Positions 25,790 through 34,681 of a DNA stretch of 64,000 nucleotides are shown piece after piece. A program made the translations under genes and the position numbers. Source of the stretch: Deltaproteobacteria bacterium (GTDB taxonomy: Bacteria; Myxococcota_A; Polyangia; Polyangiales; Houyiibacteriaceae); contig JAEPMI010000004.1 of the NCBI GenBank assembly GCA_017644045.1, forward strand, positions 268,014 through 332,013, in the 5' to 3' direction. Below the pieces are notes generated by a model, which made no database searches, was not told the DNA's origin, and saw nothing but the letters and a program-made list of their open reading frames with translations. Every line of letters starts with the position of its first letter. Position 1 is the stretch's first letter.

Positions 25790-27220
25790 TCAGAACTGGA
25801 AGTAGATGAAGGGGACCGCCTCGGCGGTGGCCACCAGGCTGAGGAGCATCGCGACGATGGCGAGGACCACGCCCTGCATGACCGCGGGGAGCTTCACGAA
25901 GGTCTGCTCGAAGGTCAGGAAGACCCGCCGGGGCAGATAGTGCGCCACGAAGGTCGCTGCCAGCAGCAGCCAGACCGTGAGGCTCACCTGCGCGGTGGAG
26001 ACGGTCTCGCTGAAGAGCCGGTTCGTGACCGCCTCCGCGTTCTCCATGCTGGTGGAGCGGAAGAGGATTCGCGAGAACACGACGAACTGAAGGTTCGCAA
26101 AGATCTTGAGCGCTCGAACCGGCCACTCGTCGACCGCGTCGCGGCGGCGGTTGCTGGTCTTGAAGGCGAAGCGGTGGGCGGTCATCGCGACCGCTTGCAG
26201 CAGCGCGTACCAGAAGAAGACCTCGAAGTTCGCCCACCAGCCGTGCCAGATGCCGACGAGGAACATCGTGATGAAGAGGTTCACGTACGCGCGCACGGGG
26301 CCGACGCGGCTGCCGCCGAGCGGGAAGTAGAGGTAATCGCGCAGCCAGCGGCTCAGCGTCATGTGCCAGCGGCGCCAGAAGTCCGCGGGGCTCGTCGCCT
26401 GGTAGGGCCGGTCGAAGTTCTCCGGGAGCTCGAGGCCGAAGAGCATCGCCGAGCCGCGGGCGACGTCGGTGTAGCCCGAGAAGTCGCAATAGAGCTGCAT
26501 CGTGAACGCGTAGAGCGCGACGACGACCTCGGTGGCGGTGAAGAGCTCGGGCTGCTCGAAGACCCGATCGACCAGACTCGTCGCGAGCAGGTCCGCGATG
26601 GCGACCTTCTTGATGAGGCCGGTCGCGATCAGGAAGAGGCCCTTGCTCGCCTTCTCCGGCTCGAGCTTCGGGCCGCGCTGGAGCTGGGGCAGCAGCTCGG
26701 TCGCGCGGACGATCGGTCCCGCCACGAGCTGCGGGAAGTAGGTCACGAAGCAGGCGAACTCGATGAACGAGGTCGTCGGCTCGAGCCGCCGCCGGTAGAT
26801 GTCGATCGTGTAGCTGAGCGTCTGGAAGGTGTAGAAGCTGATGCCGACCGGTAGCGCCGCTTCCAGCAGCGGCAGCGAGGCGTCGAAGCCCCAGGCCCGA
26901 AGCCCCTCGCTGAGCTCGCCCGCGAAGAAGTTGTAGTACTTGAAGGTGAAGAGGAGCCCGAGGTTGCCGGCCAGGCTCAGCGCGAGCCACGCCTTGCGCT
27001 TCCGCTCGTCTTCGGTGGTGTGGATCCGGTGCCCGGCGAAGAAGTCGAGCGCGGTCGAGCCGCCGATGAGCAGGATGTACTCCGGCCGCCACGCCATGTA
27101 GAAGACGCAGCTCGCCGCGAGGAGCACGGCGAGCCGCAGCCAGCGGTGCCGCCACAGCATCCAGAACACGCCGAGGGCGAGCGCCAGGAAGTAGAAGTAG
27201 TCGAGGCTGTGGAAGAGCAT
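25790..27220 (-). CDS. MBOAT family O-acyltransferase (AlgI-like)
   Basis: 476 residues with about ten membrane helices. It starts MLFHSLDYFYFLALALGVFW, as AlgI/DltB-like proteins do, and has the family segment CDFSGYTDVARGSAMLFG. The presumed catalytic His lies in GIWHGWWANFEVFFWY. It transfers acyl groups, usually acetyl, from the cytoplasm to an exported polysaccharide or other surface molecule. No polysaccharide synthase is adjacent. The following SGNH protein is the expected partner. Confidence 0.92.
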   Translation of the reverse strand: MLFHSLDYFYFLALALGVFWMLWRHRWLRLAVLLAASCVFYMAWRPEYILLIGGSTALDFFAGHRIHTTEDERKRKAWLALSLAGNLGLLFTFKYYNFFAGELSEGLRAWGFDASLPLLEAALPVGISFYTFQTLSYTIDIYRRRLEPTTSFIEFACFVTYFPQLVAGPIVRATELLPQLQRGPKLEPEKASKGLFLIATGLIKKVAIADLLATSLVDRVFEQPELFTATEVVVALYAFTMQLYCDFSGYTDVARGSAMLFGLELPENFDRPYQATSPADFWRRWHMTLSRWLRDYLYFPLGGSRVGPVRAYVNLFITMFLVGIWHGWWANFEVFFWYALLQAVAMTAHRFAFKTSNRRRDAVDEWPVRALKIFANLQFVVFSRILFRSTSMENAEAVTNRLFSETVSTAQVSLTVWLLLAATFVAHYLPRRVFLTFEQTFVKLPAVMQGVVLAIVAMLLSLVATAEAVPFIYFQF

Positions 27221-27329
27221 CGCGGCGGGACCGAGCGATGGGCGAAATCGTGCCCCTCGCCGGCCAGCCCCTCATAGCGGAAGCCCTCCTCGAACGGTAG
27301 CCGGGCCGTGAATCCGGCTCAGATCCGGC

Positions 27330-27893
27330 TCAGCAGCCGCAGGCGTTCGGGGTCAGGTCGACCACCCGGTTGCGGGCGTCGAGCGCGACCCGGCAGCACT
27401 CGGCGAGCCGCTCGCGGAGCAGCGCCCGCCCTCGCGATACCCGCGCCTTCACCGTACCGCGCGCGACGCCGAGCCGCTCGGCGACCGCCGCGTGGCCGAG
27501 CCCCTCGAGCTCCGTCAGCGCCAACGTCTCCGCGTAGGGCGAAGGCAGCTGGCCCACCTCCGCCGCGAGCCAAGCCTGGAGCACCTCGCGCGCCCGAGCG
27601 CCGGGGTCGTCGGTCGCTCCGTCCTCCTCGGCGCTCTCCGCCGGCCGGGCCTCTTCGGGGAGCTCCCGGGCCGAGCGCCGCGCGCTCTTCCGATGGTGGT
27701 CGGCGATCACGCTGCGCGCGACGGTGTACACCCAGGCCCGCAAGTCCTCTGGCTCCGTCCCCGAGCGCGCGATGCGGACGAAGACCTCCTGAACGACGTC
27801 GTCCGTCGCGCCCACGGGGACGCGACGGGCGACGAAGGCGCGGATCGGGTCGAGAAGAGCCGTGGCCCGATCGCTCGCGGTGGCCTCAGCCAC
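27330..27893 (-). CDS. sigZ: RNA polymerase sigma factor, SigZ-like, with cysteine-rich tail
   Basis: 187 residues from GTG at 27893, which overlaps the arsI stop by 8 bp. Region 2 (DDVVQEVFVRIARSG, DLRAWVYTVARSVIADHHRK) and region 4 (LPSPYAETLALTELEGLGHA, then LGVARGTVKARVSRGRALL) define a compact ECF-type sigma factor. After region 4 the chain ends with Cys166-Cys167 and a C-terminal Cys-Gly-Cys (ECCRVALDARNR, then NACGC). This matches the SigZ group as I remember it and also recalls metal-sensing cysteine tails of CorE-type sigma factors. With no anti-sigma factor beside it, the tail may sense arsenic or thiols directly (inference). Confidence 0.8.
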   Translation of the reverse strand: MAEATASDRATALLDPIRAFVARRVPVGATDDVVQEVFVRIARSGTEPEDLRAWVYTVARSVIADHHRKSARRSARELPEEARPAESAEEDGATDDPGARAREVLQAWLAAEVGQLPSPYAETLALTELEGLGHAAVAERLGVARGTVKARVSRGRALLRERLAECCRVALDARNRVVDLTPNACGC

Positions 27894-28341
27894 AGCAGGG
27901 GCCGTCGGCCTGCGCCGGGTCCACCTCCACCTTGGAGAGGCCGGCGAGCTGCGGTCCTTCACCGAAGGTGTCGGCGTCCTCGAGCACGACGAAGACCTCC
28001 CAGCGGTTGCCGTCCGGGTCGACCGCCCAGACCTTGTCCTGGACGGCGAAGCAGCAGGTCGTGCCCTCCTCGTTCATCGTCGAGAATCCGGCCGCACGGA
28101 TCCGGCCGTGAGCCGCCACGACCTCTTCGGTCGAGCCGACCTCGATGCCGTAGTGCCGGACCGGGCCCGGCTCCCCCGGCCGATCGCTCTGGACCAGCGA
28201 GAGGTTCACCGAGGGGTCGTCGACGGAGAACTTCACGTAGTCCTCCTTGGTCTTCACCGGAGCGGTACCGAAGAGGGTCTCGTAGAAACGGCGGCTCGCG
28301 TCGATGTCGCGGGCGGCCAGGCTGACGTGGATTCGGGTCAT
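27886..28341 (-). CDS. arsI: ArsI-type C-As lyase (vicinal oxygen chelate dioxygenase)
   Basis: 151 residues. The glyoxalase/VOC fold has metal ligands His5, His63 and Glu115, and the vicinal pair Cys96-Cys97 (TTCCFAVQDKVWAVDP) that holds trivalent organoarsenicals in ArsI. It cleaves the carbon-arsenic bond of methylarsenite and related compounds using O2 and Fe(II). An extra Cys pair ends the protein (PCCG). Start 28341 has the ribosome site GGTGGAGG. It is followed by a coupled sigma factor gene. Cadmium-induced CadI is the nearest alternative name in the same family. Confidence 0.88.
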   Translation of the reverse strand: MTRIHVSLAARDIDASRRFYETLFGTAPVKTKEDYVKFSVDDPSVNLSLVQSDRPGEPGPVRHYGIEVGSTEEVVAAHGRIRAAGFSTMNEEGTTCCFAVQDKVWAVDPDGNRWEVFVVLEDADTFGEGPQLAGLSKVEVDPAQADGPCCG

Positions 28342-28435
28342 GTTCGTTACCTCCACCCGAGAAGACGCCGAGGCCCTCGAGCGGTTGCGGAGATGGGGAA
28401 GATAGCCCGGAAAGCCCGGCGGTGCCGGGCTCGGG

Positions 28436-29371
28436 TCAGTTCATGATCCCGCTGAAACCGCTGTAGACCTCGGTCGCCTCGCAGAACGCGAACCCGCGCT
28501 CGTCGGCGTCGGCCAACGCCTCGCGGAGCTTGCGAACCGAGGTACGCATCGGGGCGATCTCCTGGCCGGGCTCGTCGTAGACCGCCGCCAGGGTCTCGTG
28601 CTGCGCGTCGATCGCCTCCCGCACGGACCGCACGGACGGCGCGGAGAGGTAACCGCCCACCATGTAGTTCTCGGTGATCGTCGGTGGCGCGAAGGGGCTC
28701 AGGTGCTCGTGGTCCGCGATGGCCCCGAGCAGCCGACTCGGGGCTCCGAACGCGTCCCCGCCGTGGCCGCGGGCCTCGGCGATCAAGTTCGTCGGCCACA
28801 CATAGCCACGGTCCATCCACCCGGGTCGCAGATCCGCGACGAAGCGGAGCACGGCGAAGGGGACCTCCCGCTCGAGGAGCTCCCGCGCCGGCGCGTGGTC
28901 CCCGCTCGGTAACGCGATCGGCGCGTTGAGGTCCACGCCCTGCCAGGCACGGTGGAGGAGGCCGAGGGTGCCGCCGATCTGCTCGGCGAGGGCCGCGTCG
29001 TCCGGGAGCTGCCCGCCGTCGTCGGGCGTGACCCGATCCACCAGGCTCGGATCGAGGTGCGCGATCATCTCGCGAGCGATCGCGTCGACGTCCTCGACGG
29101 CCGCTCCCAGGTAGCGATCGATCGCCTCGCCGATCCCCTGGTCGACCGTGATGAAGAAGGGGCGCCCCCAGACGTGGAGATGAGCGTCGAAGCCCTCGAC
29201 CCCATCGACCCGGGTCAGCCCGAGCCCCCAGGCGTTCGCCCGGAAACGGACCTTGGCGATGCGGACCGCGTCGGCGAGCAGGTCGTCGATCGGCGCGCCC
29301 CGAAGGATGTGCCCCAACGCTCGGTCGACGAGCGATTCATCGACGGGATGGTGGCTGGTGTCGAACCCCAT
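28436..29371 (-). CDS. Hypothetical protein, 311 residues
   Basis: A cytoplasmic-looking protein with no signal peptide or membrane helix. Normal codon bias over the whole length supports a real gene. Segments such as NAWGLGLTRVDGVEGFDAHLHVW and PPTITENYMVGGYLSAPSVRS look folded, but I recognise no family or catalytic motif. The start at 29371 (MGFDTSHHP) was chosen because upstream codons run into the divergent DUF4388 gene and its promoter region. Confidence 0.65.
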   Translation of the reverse strand: MGFDTSHHPVDESLVDRALGHILRGAPIDDLLADAVRIAKVRFRANAWGLGLTRVDGVEGFDAHLHVWGRPFFITVDQGIGEAIDRYLGAAVEDVDAIAREMIAHLDPSLVDRVTPDDGGQLPDDAALAEQIGGTLGLLHRAWQGVDLNAPIALPSGDHAPARELLEREVPFAVLRFVADLRPGWMDRGYVWPTNLIAEARGHGGDAFGAPSRLLGAIADHEHLSPFAPPTITENYMVGGYLSAPSVRSVREAIDAQHETLAAVYDEPGQEIAPMRTSVRKLREALADADERGFAFCEATEVYSGFSGIMN

Positions 29372-29473
29372 GTGGCCGGAGGGTACCCGATTGGCGCTGT
29401 GCGAGGCGGGTGCTCTGCCCATCGACACCCAGGTCGAGCGTTCGCCCTGCCGGAACCTGTATACTCCGCCGCC

Positions 29474-31579
29474 GTGAGTGATCGGGTCGTGGTCGTGGTG
29501 CCGGGCGCGGAAGGCGGATGGATCGTCCGCGCCTTCGCGCGTGAGTCCGTCGACGCGATCCGTGCCGAGGCCGACGACGGCGTCCCTCCTGGCGCCGTCC
29601 TGGTGATCGACCGCGAAGTGAAGACGCTCTCGCGCTGGCTCGCGGACTTCGGCGGCGACGCGATCCTGGTCGGCTGGGACCCTCCCACCGACGACGAACG
29701 AGCGGCCCTCGACGTCGCGGCGTTCTATCCGCGACCGGTCAACCTCTCGGGCCTCATTCGCCGAGTCCAGACGTTGCTCGAGGGAGCGGCGCTGCCGGCG
29801 ACCCCGCGGGCGGACTCGTCCCCCCCTTCGTCCGGCGTGCACTCACCTGCGGTGACACTCGCGCCGCCGTCCGAGCCGACGGCCGACGCGACGCTTCACG
29901 ACTCCACGCCGCCGATCGCTCCGGAGCCACCGGCGACCGTCGGCGGCTCCGACGTGCCGTCCGGTCCGCCTGCGCGCCCCACGCTCGGTGCACCGCCCGA
30001 GCCAGATCGGACTCCGGACCTGCCGCTCTACCCCGAGGGCGAGCTCCCGCCGCGCGAGCCCACCATTCGTCTGACCGCCGACGACGAGGCGGAGGCCCAC
30101 GCCGCGGCGGCCGCCGCGGCCGGGCGGGCGACGCAGGGCGAGGCGAGCTTGCCGCAAGCGTCCGAGGACGACGATGGCGAACCCAGCATCGAGCGGGTGC
30201 ACCTCTCCCCTCGAATCGCGAAGCTCCTCTCCGACGCGGACCGCCGGCTCTTCCCGAACGAGCCCGCCCTCGAGCTGAGCTTCCCCGCCGGCGACGAGCC
30301 GCCCGATGCGCTCGTCCCCGATGAGCTCCTGGCCGAGAGCGGCACCCCGCTCGAGCCACGCGAGGCCGATCCGCTCGAGGCCTTCACCTTCGTGGGCACC
30401 CCGGACCTGCTCGACACCGCCTCCGGGAGCCTCTCGAGTGTGCGCGAGGACGAGGGCTCCTTCGAGCTCACGCCCCACACCGTCGTCGAGCGGGCATCCC
30501 GTCCTCCGCCCGCAGGACAGAGCGAGCGACCGAGCTCGACCCGCGCGTCCGAGCCTCCGAGCACCACCGGTTCGGTCGACATCACTCGGGCCGGAACGGT
30601 CCCCGCGGGCGGTGCCCTCCGGATGGTCTTCGAGCTGGTGCAGCGCCGCCGGCCCTGTCGCGTCCTGCTCGAAGTGGCAGGCGGTCCCGACGTGGAGATC
30701 CACTTCGAGGGCGAAGCCGTCCTCGGGGTTCGGGGCCCTCGGGCCCAACGTGCACTCGCGGAGCTCGTTCGCGCCGGTCGGCTGCCGGACCCGCTCCCTG
30801 CCGCCGCCGACCGCGATCGGGAAGCGGTCGCCGCAGAGGCGCTCGACGAGGCCGTGAACGAGGGACGAATCGCGGCCTTCGAGCGCGACCGGGCCCTGCG
30901 CCTCGCCGCCCATGCGCTGATCGGCGACGCCCTGATCGCGCACGAAGCGCGCTACACGGTCAACGCGGCCGAGTCCGGCTCCCGGGAGGCATCGCCGGTG
31001 AGCGGGACCCTGACGTCGGTCGCGGTCGAAGAGGCGCGCCGCCGACTCGACGCCGCGACCGTGCTCGGGTGGCTCTCGATCAGCCGACGCCACGGGCTCG
31101 CGCTCGAGCGTTCCTTCGCCTCTCGCGCTCGAGATCTCGGCCTCGAGCCCGAGGTCGCCGCGCTCTTCCTCCGCGCCGCGGGGCGACCGCTGGCCGAGCT
31201 GCTCGACGCGCCACCGCTCGCGGGTGTCCCCGGTGCGCTCTTCGCGGTCGCCAGCGCGGACCTGGTGCGGCTCGAAGCGCCGCCCAAGGCGGAGGTCGAG
31301 GCGGCGCCGAACGCCGACGCGCTCGCCGAAGCCATCGAACGCGCACACGCCATCGCCACGGAAGGTTCGTACCAGGCGATCCTCGGTGTCTCGCCTCGAG
31401 CGAGCGCACGCGAGCTCGAGTCGGCGCGCCGCGAGTGCCTGGCAGCGATGCAGGGCGACCTCGAGCGGGTCGGGCTGGAGCGGCTTGCGCCGGCGCGCGC
31501 GCTCGCGGTCGACGCCATCGAGGAAGCGTACGAGGTGCTCACGCATCCTCGGTGGCGCCAGCTGTACGCGCCGCGCTAG
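29474..31579 (+). CDS. DUF4388 protein with N-terminal receiver-like and degenerate J domains
   Basis: 701 residues, GTG start. Residues 1-100 look like a degraded receiver domain (VVVVVPGAEGGWIVRAFARES, ends with RRVQTLLEG). About 105-370 is a low-complexity acidic/proline linker. About 380-530 matches the DUF4388/PATAN type often used in myxobacterial gliding and signalling proteins (LRMVFELVQRRRPCRVLLEV). The last 70 residues resemble a J domain (YQAILGVSPRASARELESAR, then IEEAYEVLTHPRWRQLY), but the HPD tripeptide that activates DnaK is missing (MQGD instead). It is therefore probably a protein-interaction module. Divergent from the 311-residue hypothetical gene. Confidence 0.75.
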   Translation: MSDRVVVVVPGAEGGWIVRAFARESVDAIRAEADDGVPPGAVLVIDREVKTLSRWLADFGGDAILVGWDPPTDDERAALDVAAFYPRPVNLSGLIRRVQTLLEGAALPATPRADSSPPSSGVHSPAVTLAPPSEPTADATLHDSTPPIAPEPPATVGGSDVPSGPPARPTLGAPPEPDRTPDLPLYPEGELPPREPTIRLTADDEAEAHAAAAAAAGRATQGEASLPQASEDDDGEPSIERVHLSPRIAKLLSDADRRLFPNEPALELSFPAGDEPPDALVPDELLAESGTPLEPREADPLEAFTFVGTPDLLDTASGSLSSVREDEGSFELTPHTVVERASRPPPAGQSERPSSTRASEPPSTTGSVDITRAGTVPAGGALRMVFELVQRRRPCRVLLEVAGGPDVEIHFEGEAVLGVRGPRAQRALAELVRAGRLPDPLPAAADRDREAVAAEALDEAVNEGRIAAFERDRALRLAAHALIGDALIAHEARYTVNAAESGSREASPVSGTLTSVAVEEARRRLDAATVLGWLSISRRHGLALERSFASRARDLGLEPEVAALFLRAAGRPLAELLDAPPLAGVPGALFAVASADLVRLEAPPKAEVEAAPNADALAEAIERAHAIATEGSYQAILGVSPRASARELESARRECLAAMQGDLERVGLERLAPARALAVDAIEEAYEVLTHPRWRQLYAPR

Positions 31580-31588
31580 TTCTCACGA

Positions 31589-31730
31589 AGAGTGAGGTCA
31601 GGGTGAGGGGGCGCTTTGCGGAGTGCCGACGCGTCCTCGGTAGTGCCAGCTCTACATCCGCGTCCGAGTCGTGATGCCGTCGCCCTGTTGGAAGAAGGGT
31701 GAGGGTCAGGGCGAGGGTGAGGGTGAGGGG
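31589..31730. repeat. G-rich tandem hexamer repeats between two convergent genes
   Basis: 31697-31730 is an almost pure run of GGGTGA-type hexamers: six G-triplets separated by three bases. A shorter related block (GAGTGAGGTCAGGGTGAGGGGG) lies about 100 bp upstream, near 31588-31609. The run has the G3N3 pattern of a G-quadruplex on the plus strand. It sits at the 3' ends of the DUF4388 and priA genes. Confidence 0.8.
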
Positions 31731-31734
31731 ATGC

Positions 31735-33996
31735 TTACAGCATCGAGACCGGGTCGACGTCCACGCTGGCGCGGCTGGGGTTCGCCACGCCCTCGTCGAT
31801 CGCGTGGGCGACCGCCGCGCCGACCTTTCGGAGCGCGGGGCGGTCGTCCGAGCGCAGCATGAAGCGGAACCGATAGCGGGTGCGCAGCTTCCCAATGGGC
31901 GCCGGGCTCGGCCCGAGCAGCTCCACTCGGTCGGCGGTGTAGCGGCGCGCGACGCTGGCCAGCTTGCCGATCGAATCGCGCGCGCGTTCTTCGTTCGGGT
32001 CGTCGACGCGGATCGCGATCAGATGCCCATGGGGCGGGTAGAGGTGCTCGCGGCGGGCGGCGGACTCCGCTCGGAAGAAGGCCTCGTAGTCGTGCTTCGC
32101 CGCGGCCTGAATGGACACCGCGTCCGGGTTGAAGGTCTGGAAGAAGACCTTCCCCTCGCGATCGCCGCGACCCGCGCGGCCCGCGACCTGCGCGAGGAGC
32201 TGGAAGGTGCGCTCCGCCGCACGGAAGTCCGGGAACGCGAGCGAATGGTCCGCGAGGATGACCCCCACCAGCGTCACGCCGGGCAGGTCGTGCCCCTTCG
32301 TGACCATCTGGGTGCCCACCAGGATGTCGACCTCGCGGCGACGCAGCCGGTCGAGGATGGCCTCCACGGTTCGCCCGCTGGCGACGTCGCGATCGAGGCG
32401 CGCGACCCGCGCGGGTGCGAAGACCTCGGCGAGCTTGTCTTCGAGCTGCTCGGTGCCGAGGCCCATCGGCTCGAGCGCCGGTGCCTCGCAGGTGTCGCAG
32501 CGCGTCGGCACCGCGCGCTGGAAGTCGCAGTAGTGGCAGCGCAGCCGGCGTGTCCGGCGATGCTCGGTGAGCGCGACGCTGCATGCGGGACACTCGACCT
32601 GCTTGCCGCACGCGGTGCAGCGCACCGAAGGGGCGAACCCGCGCCGGTTGAGGAAGAGGATCGCCTGGTCGCCGGCGTCGACGCAGCGCTCGATGGCCCG
32701 GTGGAGCGTGCCGCTCAGGAGCGACTCGCCCGACGGGCTCCTCGGCTGCCGGCGCAGATCCACGATCTCGACCGGCGGGAGCTGTCGTTTGGTCGCGCGC
32801 TCCGGCAGCGTCAGCAGCGTGAGGCGGCCGCGCCGGGCGTTCTCGAAGGACTCGAGCGAGGGAGTCGCGCTCCCGAGCACGCAGACCGCTCCGGCGCGGT
32901 GCGCCCGGAGCAACGCCATGTCGCGCGCGTGGTAGCGGAAGCCGTCCTCCTGCTTGAACGAGCCGTCGTGCTCCTCGTCGACGATCACCACGCCGAGATT
33001 CGGCACCGGCGCGAAGAGCGCCGAGCGAGCGCCCACCGCGAGGCTCACCTCGCCACGCCGGAGCCGTCGCCAGGCGATGTCGCGCTCGCGGTCCTTGAGC
33101 GCGCTGTGCAGCACCGCGAGGTCGTCCCCGAAGCGCGCGCGAAAGCGCGAGACCAGCTGCGGCGTGAGCGCGATCTCGGGCACGAGCACCAGCGCGCCCT
33201 TCCCCATCGCGCGCGCCTCGTCGATCAGCCGAAGGTAGACCTCGGTCTTGCCGGAGCCGGTCACGCCGTGGAGCAGGAACGCGCCGCCCCCCTCGAGCGC
33301 GCCCGTCAGCTGCTCCATCGCGAGCCCCTGCGCCGGGGTCGGCGTCGGCGCGCTGTCCCGCTCGACCGGCTCGGCGAAGAGCTCGTCCTCGATCTCCCGC
33401 TCCTCGAGGGTGACGAGCCCTCGCTTGGCGAGGGACTTCAGCACCGAGCGCGCGGACGGCTCGATCGCGCGGAGCTTCGTCAGCGGCGTCTCGCCGTCCA
33501 GCCCGTCGAGCACCCGCTGCTGCCGCTCGCCGAGGCGCTTTTCGGGCTCCGTCTCGGTGCGGGTCGCGAAGAGCTCGACTCGGCGACCGACGCTCTTACC
33601 CGCGAGGTCCTCGCCCTCCGCCAGAAAGCCCCCTTCGCGAAGCCGCTTCATCGCGCCCTTGGGCATCGCCGGCGCAGCCGCCCGGAGCACCTCGCCGAGC
33701 GGCGCCATGTAGTACGTCGCCGCTCGCTCGAGGAAGGTGAGCAGCTCCTCCGGGAAGACCGGATCCCGCTCGAGCATGCCGGCCACCTTCATGATCCGAG
33801 TCACGCCTTCGGGCGGCTCGGCCCGACCACCGATCACGAAGCCCGCGACCTTGCGGCGGTGGAACGGGACCGCCACCCGGTCGCCGACGCGGAGCTCGAG
33901 GCCCTCCGGCACGCGATAGGTGAAGAGCCGCCGGAGCGGCACCGGGATCGCGACCTCGACGAAGGGCTCTCGGATGATGTCGGCTTCGGGACTCAT
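31735..33996 (-). CDS. priA: Primosomal protein N' (replication restart helicase)
   Basis: 753 residues, full length. The N-terminal DNA-binding part begins EVAIPVPLRRLFTYRVPEGL. Superfamily 2 helicase motifs follow: Walker A GVTGSGKTEVY, DEEHDGSFKQ, GSATPSLES. The eight-Cys zinc module is present (CTACGKQVECPAC, CHYCDFQ, CDTC). QMVTKGHD and QVAGRAGRG are motifs V and VI. It reloads the replisome at stalled forks. ATG at 33996 overlaps the stop of the preceding TPR gene. Confidence 0.96.
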   Translation of the reverse strand: MSPEADIIREPFVEVAIPVPLRRLFTYRVPEGLELRVGDRVAVPFHRRKVAGFVIGGRAEPPEGVTRIMKVAGMLERDPVFPEELLTFLERAATYYMAPLGEVLRAAAPAMPKGAMKRLREGGFLAEGEDLAGKSVGRRVELFATRTETEPEKRLGERQQRVLDGLDGETPLTKLRAIEPSARSVLKSLAKRGLVTLEEREIEDELFAEPVERDSAPTPTPAQGLAMEQLTGALEGGGAFLLHGVTGSGKTEVYLRLIDEARAMGKGALVLVPEIALTPQLVSRFRARFGDDLAVLHSALKDRERDIAWRRLRRGEVSLAVGARSALFAPVPNLGVVIVDEEHDGSFKQEDGFRYHARDMALLRAHRAGAVCVLGSATPSLESFENARRGRLTLLTLPERATKRQLPPVEIVDLRRQPRSPSGESLLSGTLHRAIERCVDAGDQAILFLNRRGFAPSVRCTACGKQVECPACSVALTEHRRTRRLRCHYCDFQRAVPTRCDTCEAPALEPMGLGTEQLEDKLAEVFAPARVARLDRDVASGRTVEAILDRLRRREVDILVGTQMVTKGHDLPGVTLVGVILADHSLAFPDFRAAERTFQLLAQVAGRAGRGDREGKVFFQTFNPDAVSIQAAAKHDYEAFFRAESAARREHLYPPHGHLIAIRVDDPNEERARDSIGKLASVARRYTADRVELLGPSPAPIGKLRTRYRFRFMLRSDDRPALRKVGAAVAHAIDEGVANPSRASVDVDPVSML

Positions 33997-34352
33997 ACGG
34001 GGACCAGCGCGCGCGCCAGCGGAGAGCCCGCAGCGGCCGCGGCGCCGAGCCAGCGCTGGGCGTCGGCGGTCTCACCGAGGGCGAGGAGCGCGCGACCGTA
34101 GGCCAAGAGCGCGGCCGGGTCACGTGGCGCGATCTGGAGCGCGCGGCCCGCGGCTTCGTGAGCCGTGGCCGCGTCACCGCGACGCAGCGCGACCTCGGCG
34201 CGGAGGACGGCCGCCGGCACGTTGCGGGGATCCAGCACGACCAACCCGTCGAGCACACGCTGCGCGAGCTCGAGCTTTCCCGCCGACGCCGCCTGCGAAG
34301 CGAGCCATCGCGCGGCCTCGAGGGCGTCGTCGGGCACGCCGAGCAGGCTCAC
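33993..34352 (-). CDS. Small TPR protein
   Basis: 119 residues, GTG start overlapping the preceding stop (GTGA). Three TPR-like helix pairs are visible (ELAQRVLDGLVVLDPRNVPA, ATAHEAAGRALQIAPRDPAALL, then AQRWLGAAAAAG). The size and proximity to sctU would fit a type III secretion class II chaperone (LcrH/SycD type), but it lacks features I could use to prove that. It is coupled to priA downstream. Confidence 0.65.
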   Translation of the reverse strand: MSLLGVPDDALEAARWLASQAASAGKLELAQRVLDGLVVLDPRNVPAAVLRAEVALRRGDAATAHEAAGRALQIAPRDPAALLAYGRALLALGETADAQRWLGAAAAAGSPLARALVPV

Positions 34353-34681
34353 GCGCGGACTCCGAGTTTCCGCTGGTGGTCGACCGAGCGGCTCATCGCG
34401 AGCAGCTCCTCGACCGCGTCGAGCATCGCGCGAACGGGGCCCGCGGCTTCACCGAGTGACGCCATGGCCCCGGGCTCACGGAGCCGCCCGGTGGTCGCCA
34501 CGAGCGAGCTCAACGCGCGAGTGGAGGGCGCGAGCGCGGTGGTCGCGGTCGCCGCGCGCAGCGGGGCCTGCAGCGCGAGCTCCTGGCCCTCCGCGCCCGG
34601 CAGGGCCGAGGCATCCGCTCGCAGCTCATCGAGCGCCGGTAGCTCGCGGCGGAGCGCCGCGCCGATGCGCAGCGCGGTCAT
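34349..34681 (-). CDS. Small hypothetical protein next to sctU
   Basis: 110 residues, alanine/leucine-rich and helical (RIGAALRRELPALDELRADA, then PVRAMLDAVEELLAMSRSVD). No signal peptide. Start ATG 34681 overlaps the sctU stop (ATGA) and its own stop overlaps the TPR gene start, so the three genes are tightly coupled. Possibly a type III secretion accessory protein by position only. Confidence 0.6.
   Translation of the reverse strand: MTALRIGAALRRELPALDELRADASALPGAEGQELALQAPLRAATATTALAPSTRALSSLVATTGRLREPGAMASLGEAAGPVRAMLDAVEELLAMSRSVDHQRKLGVRA

Noticed and set aside
28952-29473. N-terminal 174-codon extension of the DUF4388 protein
   Set aside because: This part overlaps the coding region of the minus-strand hypothetical gene and has shadow-like composition; GTG 29474 starts the conserved-looking sequence.
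31699-34101. Plus-strand open frame of 800 codons opposite priA
   Set aside because: priA is unambiguous on the minus strand; this frame is its reflection.
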